DNA from: Desarmillaria ectypa
Lineage: Eukaryota > Basidiomycota > Agaricomycetes > Agaricales > Physalacriaceae
Assembly: GCA_030407005.1 (NCBI GenBank)
Contig: JAUDYN010000002.1
Coordinates: 2,914,001 to 2,978,000, forward strand
Length of the DNA stretch: 64,000 bases
Reading direction: 5' to 3'
Shown here: positions 23,601-36,364 of the stretch, piece after piece
How positions within the stretch are numbered: the stretch's first letter is position 1
Layout: each line of letters starts with the position of its first letter
Program-made: the position numbers and the translations under genes
Notes under the pieces: model-generated
What the model saw: only the letters and a program-made list of their open reading frames with translations
What the model was told of the DNA's origin: nothing
Databases searched by the model: none

Positions 23601-23974
23601 TGCAGCAGAATGTGAACTACAATCCGGCCAATATCAGTAACATGAAGCTTCCGGCGGTGCGCCAACCGATGCAGTGGTCGCACGGTGTCAATGGTTCTCC
23701 GATGTTACGGCCGACGTCTATGGCTAATGGACTGGACGTCACAATGATCAATGGGTCCCTCTCGCCAAATCTGGCACAGGCTACGCCTGGTCGTACACCG
23801 TCTGCGAATGGGACGAGGATGGGTTTGCCCCGGAATATGTTGTCACCTCATGCTCAGCATAGCAGCCCTTCGCCCATACCTTCGATTTCACTTACCCAAT
23901 CTCCACCTCGCCTACCCTCGACGCCAACGATGGCATCCACACAGCCTGTGGGGGCAACACAAGGCAATTATTGA
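20656..23974 (+). CDS. EPL1: Enhancer of polycomb-like protein, NuA4 subunit
   Basis: Epl1 is the scaffold of the NuA4/piccolo histone H4/H2A acetyltransferase, anchoring Esa1. The ATG at 20656 begins MPRPQPPVPSTLRNRNRITN. The EPcA region continues through NWRDP-like NKWRDPASYVFSSETVEE, HFELVMGLFELITHEETEYL and YICFRRREVKAVRKTR, the hallmark of the family. The C-terminal half is Pro/Ser/Asn/Gln-rich. Five introns were placed: 20836-20930, 21417-21470, 21681-21729, 22279-22328 and 22718-22770. They leave an uninterrupted frame of 1005 residues, which supports the model. One intron (22279-22328) lies in a frame that stays open and would otherwise mislead translation. The N-terminus and frame consistency make this assignment strong. 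Confidence 0.93.
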
Positions 23975-24362
23975 TTATTTTTTTCGCGCTTTCTCGGGTT
24001 TTGTACAGCTAGTATATCCCTTTCTCTCGTACTCATTTGGTCTGCACGTCTGTTTTGTTCTTTATGATAACATAAATTACTTTCTCTCCTCGTGTCGTGT
24101 ATTTTATTAGACTTATCATTGATCCTTTCGATGGGTGGAGGTCAACACTCCAGTTTTGTAGGCAGTTTTGATACATTCCTCGTAATATATAGGTACTCTT
24201 ATTGTGCTTGCAAATATTGTACTTTGGATTGGAATATTATGTGATTGCCAAACGGAATTCTGATGTAGCGTCATATGGTAGGATTTGACCCTGGGACAGA
24301 CCTATTTGTTTACAACAGTCTCGGAGCATACCTACGCACTCAACAGCTTTCAAGTTTTAGAG
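23975..24362. other. EPL1 3' region and promoter of the cyclotransferase gene
   Basis: AT-rich with T-runs just after the EPL1 stop. No coding sequence is seen. Confidence 0.5.
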
Positions 24363-24896
24363 ATGACTGAAGTCACAAGAGTCTATTTTGCATACGGCAG
24401 CAATCTCTGGAGAGAGCAAATGAACCTTCGCTGTCCCGAGAATAATTTCTTGAGCGTTGGTTTGCTTAAAGAGTGGTAGGCGGTTTGTACAGACAGCACT
24501 GTTTTGATCGCCACTCATCTCATCTCTCTCAGGCGGTGGATCATTAACGGACGTGGTTATGCCAACGTTGTACCATCCAAAGAAGCTGGAGATGGTGTTT
24601 ATGGCTTCTTGTACAAGATCAATGCGAAAGATGAAAAAGTTCTGGACCAATATGAAGGCGTCTCCACCAGTTATCAGAAGAAAATCCTTCCCGTGATGTT
24701 GCTTGGGACAGATGGCAAGGACGACACGATCATACACTGTCTCGTATATGTGGATACGGGGAGGGTTTTGGATAGTATACCAAAGGACGAGTATATCGAA
24801 CGAATGAACAAAGGCATCGCAGATGCGGTAAAAGAAGGTGTTCCCGAAGACTACATTGAAAAGTACCTGCGTCGATATATCCTAGACGAGCACTAG
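24363..24896 (+). CDS. Gamma-glutamylcyclotransferase-like protein
   Basis: The family releases 5-oxoproline from gamma-glutamyl peptides, in glutathione turnover. The ATG at 24363 begins a short exon with the diagnostic substrate loop VYFAYGSNLW. A 57-nt intron (24476-24532) joins LLKEW to RWIINGRGYANVVPSKEAGD. The rest has GVYGFLYKINAKDEKVLDQY followed by EGV, which carries the expected catalytic Glu. The spliced protein is 158 residues, in the family's range. The AIG2-like fold is shared with other enzymes, so the exact substrate is not certain. It ends 76 bp before the stop of the next, convergent gene. Confidence 0.85.
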
Positions 24897-24972
24897 TGTA
24901 GAGGTATTGTACCTGCCTAACGACTCAGTACGAACAAATAAGTAACTTTCCTGACAACACTGACCTAGGCAA

Positions 24973-25781
24973 TCAGCTATGTCTGCCGCCGCCTACAAAA
25001 GTCACATCGGGCAGGTCGGACATACCATACTCCACATCCTTGGAATGGAAAGAGAGTCCGTCGGAGGACAGGACTGTGAAATGCTTTGATATACGAGATA
25101 TATCATCGATATCCAACTTCTCCGAAAAATTTATCGCAAGGATATAGGCATCTGAGATCGAGTATTAGCGGGGGACGCACCGTTTTGAAAACATACGTAC
25201 AAGCCTGAAACAATAGAACAACGATGTACCAGATGATTGGGAGCCCTTTCACGAAGGACCAACCCTTGCTGCAGAACTGAACAGCGAACTCATCGAGGTC
25301 TCCTTGTATGCAGGACGCGACAGTCAACGAATCAACATGTCTGAACGTTGAGTACAATGTGAACGCAAAAGCCGCAATAGTTGTCACGTAATGAATTGCT
25401 ACCAGCTTGCAATAGATGAAGGCGAAGTTGCGGTTCTGGGAGATGCCTTCGGCGAACCTGATGCTACAATTAGATCCCAGCTCTTGGTGTATTTTGTAGT
25501 TCGGCGCGTACCCAAGGATGGAGAAAAGACCTAGCAAGGAGAAGACAATAGCTTGAACGAATTGTGCGATCTCGTCTTGAAGTGGTAGTGGATGTGATGC
25601 TGCACAGCGTCTTCAATATTGCAAAGGAAGAAAAGAACAACACCATACCCATGAGGTTGATTTCTATCCAACTACCTACGGCCCCAGACGCTCCCAACAT
25701 CAGTCCTACCAGGGAGAGTAGCCAGACCCCCGACACAAGTGGTAGGCACCCCAGAAAAGTGCGGCACCGAATGAAAGGCAT
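24973..25781 (-). CDS. Small multi-pass membrane protein, function unknown
   Basis: The start is taken at the ATG at 25781 (MPFIRCRTFLGC); a slightly longer non-ATG frame exists upstream. After removal of introns the segments are a first TM helix (LPLVSGVWLLSLVGLMLGAS), then IVFSLLGLFSILGY, YVTTIAAFAFTLYS and GLPIIWYIVVLLFQA. The C-terminal tail is soluble and ends VTFVGGGRHS. About four helices are predicted. No known motif was recognised. Its upstream region (25822-25890) is a long purine tract on the plus strand, that is, a pyrimidine-rich leader for this gene, and it is divergent from the proteasome gene. Confidence 0.65.
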
Positions 25782-26185
25782 TCCTTCAAACCAAGCTCCA
25801 GGATACACGTCGCTCAACTAGGAGCGACGGACAGAAAGGAGGAAAGGAGGAAGGAAGGTGAACAGATAGAGGAAAGAAAGAGAGAGGAGGACTGTATGGT
25901 ATCCTTCCTTGGAAGATCTGCCATCACGGTATCTATTGAAATATGGCAACTTGGCTCTTTCGGGGCTTACTGTTTCAATTACTATCACGGAGAATATAAA
26001 CGAATCTCTGGATGCACCAACCATCATTTACGGTTCCACGCGGAGGAGGGAAAAAGTATAATTGGTCCGGATATTCGGACCGTCAGACTGGCCGTATTTG
26101 CCTCTGGCTTCAAGTCCAAGCAAACATCCAAACAACACGGCCGCGTCACCATTGGATTTAGCATACGTCTTCTCATTCCACCGTC
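25782..26185. promoter_or_regulatory. Divergent promoter region of the membrane protein and PRE2
   Basis: This 404-bp region has a CT-rich tract in the minus-strand sense (25822-25890), of the kind often found just before basidiomycete transcription starts. No known proteasome control element was recognised. Confidence 0.5.
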
Positions 26186-27437
26186 ATGAACACATTTGCA
26201 GACCGTTTCTCGTCAATAGGAGCTCTGCCAGAGCTGAGAAAAGCACAGAAAGATCTCGATGAGGAAGAGTTTTCCGATGCTGCGTGGGGTTCTGAGGCCG
26301 GCTTTGGTAGCCTAGCGAAGGGTGTGCCCACTTTCAGTGTCCCGAATATCCCGGATGTGAGCACGAAGCGTTGGTATATATGAACAAGAGTATTGACAAC
26401 TACGTTACCAGCCAGCGGCCTTTCTAAGGCTACACACCGACGACCATGCTGACCCCGCTTGCAAAATCAAGATCTCTCATGGAACAACGACACTTGCTTT
26501 TAGGTTCCGAGGAGGTGTTATTGTCGCAGTTGATTCTCGTGCTACTGCAGGCAGCTACGTCGGTGAGTATAAACTTCCCAATCTTTGCTTGTATCTAATG
26601 GGATATTAAAGCTTCGGGAACTGTGAAAAAGGTGATTGAAATCAATCCTTACCTTCTTGGAACGATGGCTGGTGGTGCAGGTATGCTTTCAGTGTATATG
26701 CTACGAACTTGGCTTACAGCTGTTCGCAGCCGACTGTCAATACTGGGAAACATACCTTGGAATGCACTGTCGACTTCACGAGCTTCGAAACCGGGAGCGC
26801 ATATCCGTGTCTGCAGCAAGCAAATATCTAAGCAACCTTGTTTACAGTTACAAGGGTATGGGGTTGAGTATGGTATGCACTGCGATGCTCGCTCTTCCAT
26901 CAAATCTTAACGTATCATTGCATATAGGGAACGATGATTTGTGGTTGGGATAAGACGGTGCGTTCTTGGAATAAAACTTCAATACTTCACATACTCATGG
27001 TAGCATCTAGGGTCCAGCCGTGTTCTATGTCGACTCTGATGGCACCCGCCTGAAGGGCGACCTGTTTTCGGTAGGATCTGGCAGTACGTTCGCGTACGGC
27101 GTACTGGATCAGGGCTACCGCTGGGACTTGACGGATGCAGAGGCACAAGAACTCGGTAGGCGTAGCATCTATGCTGCTGGTCATCGAGACGCTTTCTCTG
27201 GAAACACTTGCAATCTCTACCATGTCAAAGAAGACGGATGGAAATTCATCGGTCTGTGCCTATCTCACTGTGGCAAGATACGTTTCTTGACTTTAGACAA
27301 TCCCTCCAGGCAACTACGATATATCCAAGATGCACTACGATGGCCCGGGCAATGTACCTGGTGCTCCTGGTGGCGGATACGGATATGAGATGCGGGTTGA
27401 AGGGCTTAGTTCAGCAAACCCTCCTGTGGCAGCCTAG
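26186..27437 (+). CDS. PRE2: 20S proteasome subunit beta-5 (chymotrypsin-like)
   Basis: Pre2 carries the chymotrypsin-like activity of the 20S core and is made with a cleaved propeptide. The ATG at 26186 starts [20 protein letters not shown]. The mature N-terminus is at the [10 protein letters not shown] motif (about 26475-26505), where the Thr after Gly becomes the nucleophile. Then follow [58 protein letters not shown] and [20 protein letters not shown]. The segment [18 protein letters not shown] follows. About six introns are needed. The product is near 290 residues and the stop is at 27435-27437. The next gene ends only 94 bp downstream, convergent. Confidence 0.93.
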
Positions 27438-27531
27438 GCATAGATCATGGATGTGTACCATATATTATGAAAACCAAATTATATGTCAATTTTCTACGCT
27501 TGATGGGAGTAATGCTAGCGTCATGCATTGG

Positions 27532-29952
27532 TCAAGAATTAATCCAGTTCCAGTATCGAAGGATGCGATTTGAGGATGCCTCCTCTACGAAGTTCTGCTC
27601 GTAGCGGTCTATCTGGGCTCGCTCCAGCTCGAAGAAAGTAATTTCAGTCGGTTTTCGCCACTGAAAGAAGAGTATTAGTTGTCGAACATGACCACAAAGA
27701 AAATGTACGAACTGTCGTTCGGTGATACACTTTCCATGCCACAAATAGGACGGGGCAGATTCCAATCATCGCATAGGAGAAGAGGAAACTAGGTACGTCC
27801 CATCTGCCCTTAAGAAATACGGTATAACCACCGACGAAGGCCATGACCACGGTACCAAATAGTGCATAATATCTATAGGACTGAGAAACTTGACTTGGTA
27901 GAACAAGCAAAAGGGATCACGTACGCGCAGAAAGGCTGCCAGAAACTTTTGTGCGGCAACATCGAGCGGTCAATGTCTTGGGCCTTGAGCGCCTACAAAT
28001 GTGGCACTGCAATTGAACATCCAGAAAACGCAAAACGAATGCCTTCACCCACGTTGTAGAATCGTATATATGTAAACGAGATGAAAGCAAAGTTCAACAG
28101 CTGCGAGGCTGTGACAAGGCTCACAAACCTTAGCGAAATATTTGAAACAGTGGACAATGAATGGGTAATCACATAACTTACCAGTTAAGAACCACCGCTG
28201 CATTGGTCGAGACCTGTAAAAAGGCTAACAGAACCCGTCAGAACCCCTCGTTGGACATTCTAACGAGCTATTCACTCACCCAAGAGAGCTATCCCCAGCG
28301 TCAGAGCGACGGAATAGATAGGCACACCAGACCTCGTGCATCTAGCAAAGATCCTCAAAGCCTTGCCTTCGAGCGCCAAGCCAAATAGCGTCCTACTAGC
28401 ACAATACACATAACTGTTCCCTGCTGAGAAGATGGATGTCATGACTAGCGCGTTGACAATGTGGGGGAGGACTGGGATCCCCATGCGCTGCATCGCAATG
28501 ACATAGGGCGAGGACCCCGCCCCCGGCCGGGCATTAGAGAGTGCATTCAACAAGTTCGTGTCATTGTAAGGTACCACGATCCCTATGCACAAGGATCCGA
28601 GGACGAAAAAGGTGGTCAGGCGGTAGAACACGCTCTTGTATGCCCGAGGGAGGTTCTTGCGCGGGAGTTCCGCCTCGCCTGCGGTCATCGAGACGTAATC
28701 TGGACCTGACGTTGAGGAGATTAGCGGGCGGAGAAAGAAAGAAGGAGAAGAAATGGGGCGTACCTGCGATGGTGAAAGATGCTTGGATAAGGCATGCGAG
28801 GAAGCCCATAAAGCGGCCCAGGTCGCCTTTCTGGATGAACTCTGCGAATGGCGCTCCTGATACGTTAGATGCTGGTGATTGTCTGGTGAGCTATGAGTGC
28901 ACGTTATAGGCGGATAGGAAGACGAACAGTTCCAGTAGCGGAATCCATAGGCGTCATGTAGTGGATTACCGCCCACCATGGTAATGAATGTGAACGATAT
29001 CAGGCCAAGAGCAAGGAGTACCTTGCCAAATGCTAACCAAAACTCAGACTCTTGAGCCGGAAGTTAGATTATAGATACGCGAAATGAAGAATAGACGGAG
29101 AATTCTGACCTCCGTACCATTTCACAGCGAAAACATTTAGAAAACTGTTATCGCAATCCCGTCAAGTGACATCTCTAAATGGGGAATGTAACACACGCAT
29201 AGCACACGATCACAAAGGTGATAACAACAGCAACGGGAATTTTGTCTGTCCAAAATTGTAATACGACGTTGAAGGCGATGATCTCGAATGGGACCAGTGC
29301 TGCTTCGAAGACGAAAAAGTTGATGGCGGCGGTGAAGCCAAGGGCTGGGTCTACGAAGCGGTCGGCGAATCGCACCTGAACCAACAGTATTGAAATTAGA
29401 TTGGAGATGGAGCATGGTTACATACAAATGGGGAAGATATGGGAATCCAGGTAACCATCTCAGCTGGGGGAGGGGAAATGGGGTGGGTTGGGGTTTTGAC
29501 TGGGAGGTACCTGGGTGGGTACTCACAGAGACAGTTGTTGATTGCGAGAATAAAGGTGGACCATATAGTAAAGGCAAGGAACAAGCTGGCTAGGGAGGAA
29601 TTGGTGATTTGTATGTGACACATATTGAAAAAAGCGATACCAGGACCTCCTTTGGTCAAAGACGCGCCAATCTGGACGAAGAGTGCCGTTCCGATGGTTC
29701 CTTTGAATAAAAGACTTGGATAATGACCTTGGATGTAGGGTATGATAACTCACCCCCAATGCCGATGAGCTGAATGTGCCTACTCTGTAGAAAGGATCAG
29801 TACAAAATAAAAATAAAAAGAACCGAACGGACACACCTTGAGCTTCCGATGGGTCTGGTCATTGGAATAGGGGCTCTCCGTCCCGTGATAGGTCAATGTC
29901 TCCTCGACGTTAAGTTCTTTGTTGTCTACTGGGCGCTCTTTTAAGCTCATGG
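27532..29952 (-). CDS. Amino acid permease, yeast AAT (APC superfamily) type
   Basis: AAT transporters import amino acids by proton symport at the plasma membrane. The ATG at 29952 begins MSLKERPVDNKELNVEETLT. The next exon carries RHIQLIGIGGTIGTALFVQI, the conserved first-helix signature of the family. Further segments include EMVTWIPISSPF, FADRFVDPALGFTAAINFF, FTFITMVGGNPLHDAYGFRY, PDYVSMTAGEAELPRKNLPR and SAGNSYVYCASRTLFGLALE. Twelve hydrophobic helices are expected and broadly visible. The C-terminus ends ILRYWNWINS. About ten short introns split the gene. The protein is near 550 residues. Substrate range cannot be told from sequence alone. Confidence 0.88.
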
Positions 29953-32596
29953 TGGTACGAATCCAACTTGTAGTATCTTCAAATTAATACAGTTCCGCGG
30001 AACACGTCATTGTACAGAATATGGACCGCAATTGATGCACGCGAGGATCTGGAGAGGAATTACATGTAATCTTTTTGATGGGGGCTAAGAGTGACGGCCC
30101 GCGGGATGGTATGAAGTCAACATCGATGACGAGGGCGGCTGGCCCGGGCCCGGCTTGGCATGTAGGCATTGGTTCTGGCTAATATCAGGAGGTGTAGATG
30201 GAAGGTAAAGGAAGGTAAAGAGCTGCTACAGTGCGTATAGATCATGAAGTCTGTTGATATCTTATCATATTTCTGCTGTTGCACATTTGATAAGGACGCC
30301 GTAGTATTGTCAATTGAATACTGACAGCCTTGCCTCTGCTCGGGTAGAGTCACAGTCATATTCAAGCAGCATTTGACGCGAAAAGTGAATGTATATGACA
30401 TGAACTGATATTAGGTCAACGGTCTGTTGCGGTATCGAAGCAAGGAAGGGGCGCACGTAATAACAGATGTCCTTTAAGTCCTAATGTGTAAGTTGGCATC
30501 ACCGCAACACTACTTCAATGACAGACGATATAGAAGAATGTAGTAGTCGTAGAAGGTGAAAGATAATGTCATTCAAGGCGCCTCTAGGAAACATGAAGCT
30601 ATGAAAAGAATACCATGAGATAGATGCTGACCAAGGATGTATAGGCATGATCCAGTGAGCGGCAGAGGAAAGTGCCGTTCATCTAAAGTAACACAAATAT
30701 ACAGATGTGGAGAAGCGAGGGAATTAGCAAAGACATGCTTCGCACACGAAAAGGAGGTGGCTGAGGTGCGAGATAGCGAATACCTTTTGCAGAGGCTCGA
30801 GAATGTTGTTCGAAAAGAATACCAAAATCCAGAATAGGGGGAGAGGGGGGAAGAGCGATGAAGAGACCCATGACACAGATACTCTTTGCGAAAGCTCGGC
30901 GGCGTAAGGAGATCCAGATACAGGTTAGACATTTTAGCAAGGGCGAAAAGGGATCCAAGACGTTTCATCGGCCTAATATATATCCTGGTAGAAGGCGAAA
31001 AGACGGAAATGCAGGAAATCGATTGGTACGTTGAAATGGTGACTGTGTGATCAAGTTCAAGCCTTCAAACTCGTATCTATCTGGCTAGGCTCTCTGGTTG
31101 CCGCAACTTGTATATTGGTCATGGTATATTAAGGATTCTAACCTAGACGCGTACTACTCAAACAAGTGCTACGGTACCAAACACTCTCTGGGCCAAACTG
31201 ACTCGGCTTAGACGGAATAAGTTCATAAGTTTAAATAAACAATGCCGACTATGTTCTTTGAGCTTACTATAGAAACCCGAGTGTTATAATGAATACTTGG
31301 GTCAATACACAGTTCCTCTATTGCAATTCGCTCCAAGACATACCGACCTATTCTCAGCAGCAAGTCATGATATCGAGTCGCAGCTATACGATGTGCCGGA
31401 ATCTGGATGAGATGATACACCCGACGTGGATCCCAGGTCCGCACAAGTATTTGCATTTCAGAAGCGGGACCGACGCTAAAAATGTAGCGAGCAATTAGAC
31501 CTCATTTTGCGCTTAGCCTATATTGTCCTTGTGCATCGACACGCTCGTGCTAAGCTCGGTTTTATCTCCATGAGGCCCAAGGAGGGCTACAGTAAGGTTC
31601 ACGTTGCATGTGGGGCAATTTTTTTTCCCTATCATCAATATGGAGCTTGACCGTAATAAGGCATGATAACTGCATGCACGGTACGTTCCATACCCGAAAC
31701 TCGGCCAGATTTGATTTGGAAAAGAGGACGCACTACGCGCTCCTCTCACTTTCGCCGAGTTCTGGGAGGAGAGTTGCTTCAAGATAATACAGCTTTGAGG
31801 CTGGGTATAAAGTAGCAAGTCGACAACAACTGGGAAATCGTTGATGCTCTATCAGGATGCATGCTGGCAACGCAAGTGACGGAAAACAGGTGGGGTTACA
31901 GGCACTGAGGTGCGTTCCCGTGGACATCACTTTCCATCACCGAAAATTGGACACATGGGACAAGGCAGCTCATATTCGCGGGAGCATTAAATTGAAAGTT
32001 TTGAGTTTAGGGAACGAGAACAAGTGAAGAAACCAAGCAAGATGTCTAGCAAACTATTAGCCAAGCAGGATGCCGCATGATATCGCAGAAAATGATACAG
32101 AAGAAGGAAGACAGTAGAAAGGGATCGGTACACCGGAAACGAGCGACAGGTGCGACCATTGAATGATGGATGATGGGGAAGATGATGGTTAGGTTGATAG
32201 AAAAATTGCTATATTGATTATTGGAGACGAGATAAGGCGCTGAAAGTTGGCATAGCGGCTGGGAAAGAAATAGGTGGATTAAGGAAGAAAATAGAAATCT
32301 AGGTCAGGAGACAATATTCGAATATGACGGCGGTGAGTTGCCGGATTGGCGGTTTGGCTTCTTACCATCACCTTGGGTCAACTTTGATTTCACCGTGGTT
32401 GCTCGTCGCCTCAGTTCTTACAGTCCTGCCTCGTTTCCTTTCCTTCGCTTTCCTTGCCCTAACTTATTCTTGGACTTGCCTTGCTATTTTATTCTTCATC
32501 AACGTGATTGCAAACCATTCCTCTTTTACTACCACCACCATCAGCGCTGGCCGTACCTTCTAATATTGCCCTCCCTGCACTGTGGACCATCCCGCC
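29953..32596. other. 2.6 kb gap: permease promoter and leader of the LIM-protein gene
   Basis: Starts of the minus-strand permease and plus-strand LIM gene face away from this region. A minus-strand frame of 131 codons (30573-30968, ATG start) is hydrophobic in part but lacks a known domain and overlaps other open frames; it is not called as a gene. The last 270 bp are pyrimidine-rich and probably the LIM-protein leader. Confidence 0.4.
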
Positions 32597-35349
32597 ATGA
32601 TGGCCTCGCTGCTCACACCGACACCGGCAAATCCACCAGGTCGCATATCCCAGCTACTGCCCACAGTGAAATGCTCAAACTGTCATCAGCCAGTCCCGCT
32701 AGCAAAACTAGGTGAGCATATATGCACAAAGCCGCCACCATTACCGCCTGTGCCAAAGTCAGCGTCTTCTGCACCGTCAGCTACTTCAGGCTTGTCCCAG
32801 CGGCTACAGAACCTGGTATCGTCGCCTAAACTTAACAGTATACCTTTGTCGCCTTCTCGCCCTTCTTCTCCAGCTCAGCAGCGTCCTACAAGTCGCTCAG
32901 CACCACAGCGTCCTACACCTCCACCACAAGATCGCCCTACCCCATCAACTGCTAGTGAACACACACGCGTACGTACGACCTCCGGGCCATCATCTACTCC
33001 AAACAGGTCCAGTCCATTGGCCCGCCCTGACCCAGACAGACGCGACACGGCGTCTCCAGCAGCTCGGCGAGACCTCTATGCGCCCTCTGCCATGTCTCCG
33101 TTACGCTCTAGGACGCCTTCATCCGACTTTCGCACACGCACTGTCTCCAGTAGCTCTAGTAGTTCATCACCAAGCACTGCCCGCCCTTCATTCATTTCCA
33201 CTCGGGATTCCCCTTCACCCCAGCCGCAGTCATCGCCTAAATCTGTAACACCGCAGCCTGTAGCTTCGTACGTCGTACCTCAAATTGACACCAAAATCGG
33301 CGGAGAAGCGGGCATGGCTGGTGTTGGCCGTCGTGGTTTTGCAGCTGCAGCTCGGGCAGCAGATTTTCTCTCGCCTCAACCTCCACGCGAGAGTCGTCGT
33401 GATAATGCTCCTCAATTTCTGGACATTGCTGCCGCTTTGAGTTGTATGTTCTATCCTCTTTACTGCATTACTTCTTTCCTCATCGTGCTCTACAGCGAAC
33501 GCCACTCCTCCTTTATCTCCGGGGTCCGGATATTCTTCGACATCTCCTGGTCCTGTTTCACCATTATCCCAATTCCATTCTCCTATTCTTTCTTCCAAGC
33601 CGTCTTCACCCACCGCTATCAATGATGACGATGCCGGTCCAATGTCACCGCTTGGCATACGTCTCCCCTTCCCCGATAAATTGCGTAAATCTGTTACACC
33701 CATTGATACAAACTATATACCTATCCCTAATACTCCATCAACAGCGACATCTCATACCCGCTCCAGAACCTCTTCCTCTACTTCCCGGAGTCACACGCCT
33801 GCACGTTCTGTCAGTCGAAGCACGACCGCTTCCCGGCGTGATGATCGTATCCCCACATCCCCCAGTTCCGGGTCAGAATATGGCTTAGCCTACGCTGACT
33901 CCACAGATTATGAAGAAGATGATCGGGACACCGATTTCAATACTAAAACGAAAGCCAACCCTCCTCCTCCTCTTCCCTTAACCACTTCCATCTTCCGTTC
34001 CACCTCTCAGACCAGCCAGCAAAGTCACATTCATTTTCCGTCAGCCTCGGATCCTGGTCGTTCGGCTAAGCAGCCATCTCCGGCACATCAAAAGAGCTCT
34101 AGTTCTCTGTCGTCTGTCTCCGATGCCGATGCTGCCGCCGGGATAGGGAGGGATAGGAGCAATTCGTCCCTAATCGCTAAGGCACTTGGACTTTCTCAAA
34201 CGCCGCCGAGTAATTATGGGCGGCTCGGTGGACCGCCTTCGCGTAGTGGACGGAGCGCCAGTGGGAGTAGCAGTGGTAGCCGTAGCGCGTACTCCCGTAA
34301 CACCTCAGTGTCCTCTGGAACCGGACTGGGGATGATTGCGCGATCATCTTCTGGTCTCACTACTGGTAAACTGGAAAAGGCGATGGAGACGTTGTTGGAG
34401 GACGTTGCGTTGGATGATGCGCGATCGTCGTTGTCCAAGAGCAAGTCCACGGGGAAACAGACGTATTTTAAGAAAGAGGATGGTAGTAATACGAGGACCT
34501 CGACTGCGCCAATACCGTACCGGAGTAACACGATGCAAGTGACGAGCAGTCCAGAGAATAAAGCTGTGAAGCTGCCGGCGCGGGCGAGGACGGAGAAAGA
34601 GCGATCTTCGGATTTGGAGAGGGTGAGGAAAGGAAAGGAAGCGCTGCGTGGTATAGAGCGACCGGCGAAGAAGGTTCGAATTTGTGTGCGCTGTGATAAG
34701 AAAATCGAAGATGGGAGGTGGATACAGATCGATACCGGAGGTGTGCTTTGCGAGCAGTGCTGGAAGAATATGTATTTACCCAAAGTAAGTGTTTTTCTCT
34801 CTAAGTGAACGAATGGCTGATTGCCTATTTTTCTCAGTGTCGGCGTTGTAATTTACCTATAGAGAAACAAGCAGTATCATCTTCTGACGGTCAACTTAAA
34901 GGAAAGTATCACAAGGACTGTTTTAATTGCCATATATGCCATGTACGTTTCTTTCGCGTCCATGTCGCAGCGTTGATCTAATTGTTCCTTGTCTTCAGAA
35001 ATCATTTCCCGACAAAACGTTCTACGTATTTGACGGCCGACCATTATGCGCTTATCACTATCATGAAGCCAATGACTCTTTATGTGCTGCTGCTACGTGT
35101 GGCCAGCCCATCGAGGGACCGTGTGCGGTCTCGCATGCGGGGGACCGGTATCATCCTGAACATCTTTTATGCGAACACTCGGGATGCCATGAGAAGCTGG
35201 AGGAGTACTGGGAAGTGGATGGGCGGATGCTGTGTGAGCGACATGCGAGGCATACGGACGACGTGGATGATTACGCGGCGACAAAATCTATGAGGCGGGT
35301 GACGAGGTTTATTGACCTGGCTGGTGCGTCTGAACTTGGACTGAGATGA
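32597..35349 (+). CDS. LIM-domain protein with N-terminal C2HC finger-like motif
   Basis: LIM domains mediate protein contacts, often at the actin cytoskeleton or septum; fungal three-LIM proteins include paxillin-like Pxl1. The ATG at 32597 or 32600 opens the frame. Early on, KCSNCHQPVPLAKLGEHICT gives Cys-x2-Cys-x11-His-x-Cys, a possible zinc finger. A very long Ser/Pro/Arg-rich linker follows. Three LIM modules lie at the C-terminus: VRICVRCDKKIEDGRWIQ, CRRCNLPIEKQAV with YHKDCFNCHICHK, and CGQPIEGPCAV with HPEHLLCEHSGCHEKL. Three introns are needed, one after about 33438, one at about 34785-34836, one at about 34943-34998. The product is roughly 860 residues. The linker hints at regulation by phosphorylation, by inference only. 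Confidence 0.82.
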
Positions 35350-36364
35350 ACGTTCTACATTGCATCTTAATTTATTTCTCATTTTTTTCCCTCCATCACT
35401 CTCTGGGGCTGCAGCGGACTATATATCTCTTCACGTTTTCACATACCATCATTTTGTTGGATCTAACTGTAGTTCACCAATCCTAGCATCTTAATTCTAC
35501 ATTCGTTCGTTCGTTTTCACTCTTTTGGGACTTTATCTACATGATTTTTGACCTGTTATGCTTCTATGTACTATATCTATCCTGTAAATACCTAATTTTC
35601 TTTGACCAACGCGACTCTTGACAGATTTCATCTCAGATGGGGCTCTCAGACCGATTCCTGCCCTTTACCTTTGTTTATCCTCGTCATTGGATGGCACCCG
35701 AGGTTATTCAATACGGCCACGGAGGGGCAACCAATTGCGCGCGATATTGCAGCTCACAGATCTCCTTCGTCTAGCTAGCTTCCATGAGTCCTTGTGTGCC
35801 CCCATTCGACTTGTGTCGTTCTTTCGTTACTCTACTAGCAAGCCGTCCCTTGGTTTTGCTGACTGCATGCCATCCGCAGATTCATTCCACACTTAAGTAC
35901 ACTCCCACACTGTTTCCTTCAAGCTTGCACCTTCCTCAGATTTCTCGGCGTATACGAGTGGGTATCATTGTTGACTCGGAGATCGCTGTTCTGAGCTATC
36001 GCTTTCGACCAGCATATGTGACCTTTAACTAGGTGGGTGTCTTCGCTCGCACATCGTCTCTTATGCACTGTTCTTTCGAATACCTCTCCGAAGCGTATCT
36101 CGACACAGCTTTTCTCACGTTTTTGTTGCTGAATATGTTACTGTACCATAACCTTACTATATTTCGCTATCGTCTCTTAGGCAATTCCCTATCATATATC
36201 TGCCCACCACATGACGCGCATTCCTATGCCCAAGGTCCTGTAGGGTTGGCTGATACATTTAAACGTTCCCCGCGGCACTGTCGTCACTCGCTTTGTGATT
36301 ATGCCAAGGTAAAAATCGATGCATGCGACTGGACCAGCGAGGCTGAGGAATGGGTAAAGAATCT
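35350..36364. other. 1 kb convergent intergenic region
   Basis: T-rich sequence follows the LIM-gene stop, and a TTCG microsatellite lies near 35500-35515. Short open frames (for example 35618-35896, 36033-36377) have no domain support. No gene is called. Confidence 0.45.

Noticed and set aside
25818..26027. Minus-strand 69-codon frame upstream of the small membrane protein
   Set aside because: It is low-complexity Leu/Pro/Phe translation of a CT-rich tract that is better explained as a leader or promoter.
30573..30968. Minus-strand frame of 131 codons with partly hydrophobic sequence
   Set aside because: Overlapping frames are equally open, codon content looks random, and no domain or splice partners were seen.
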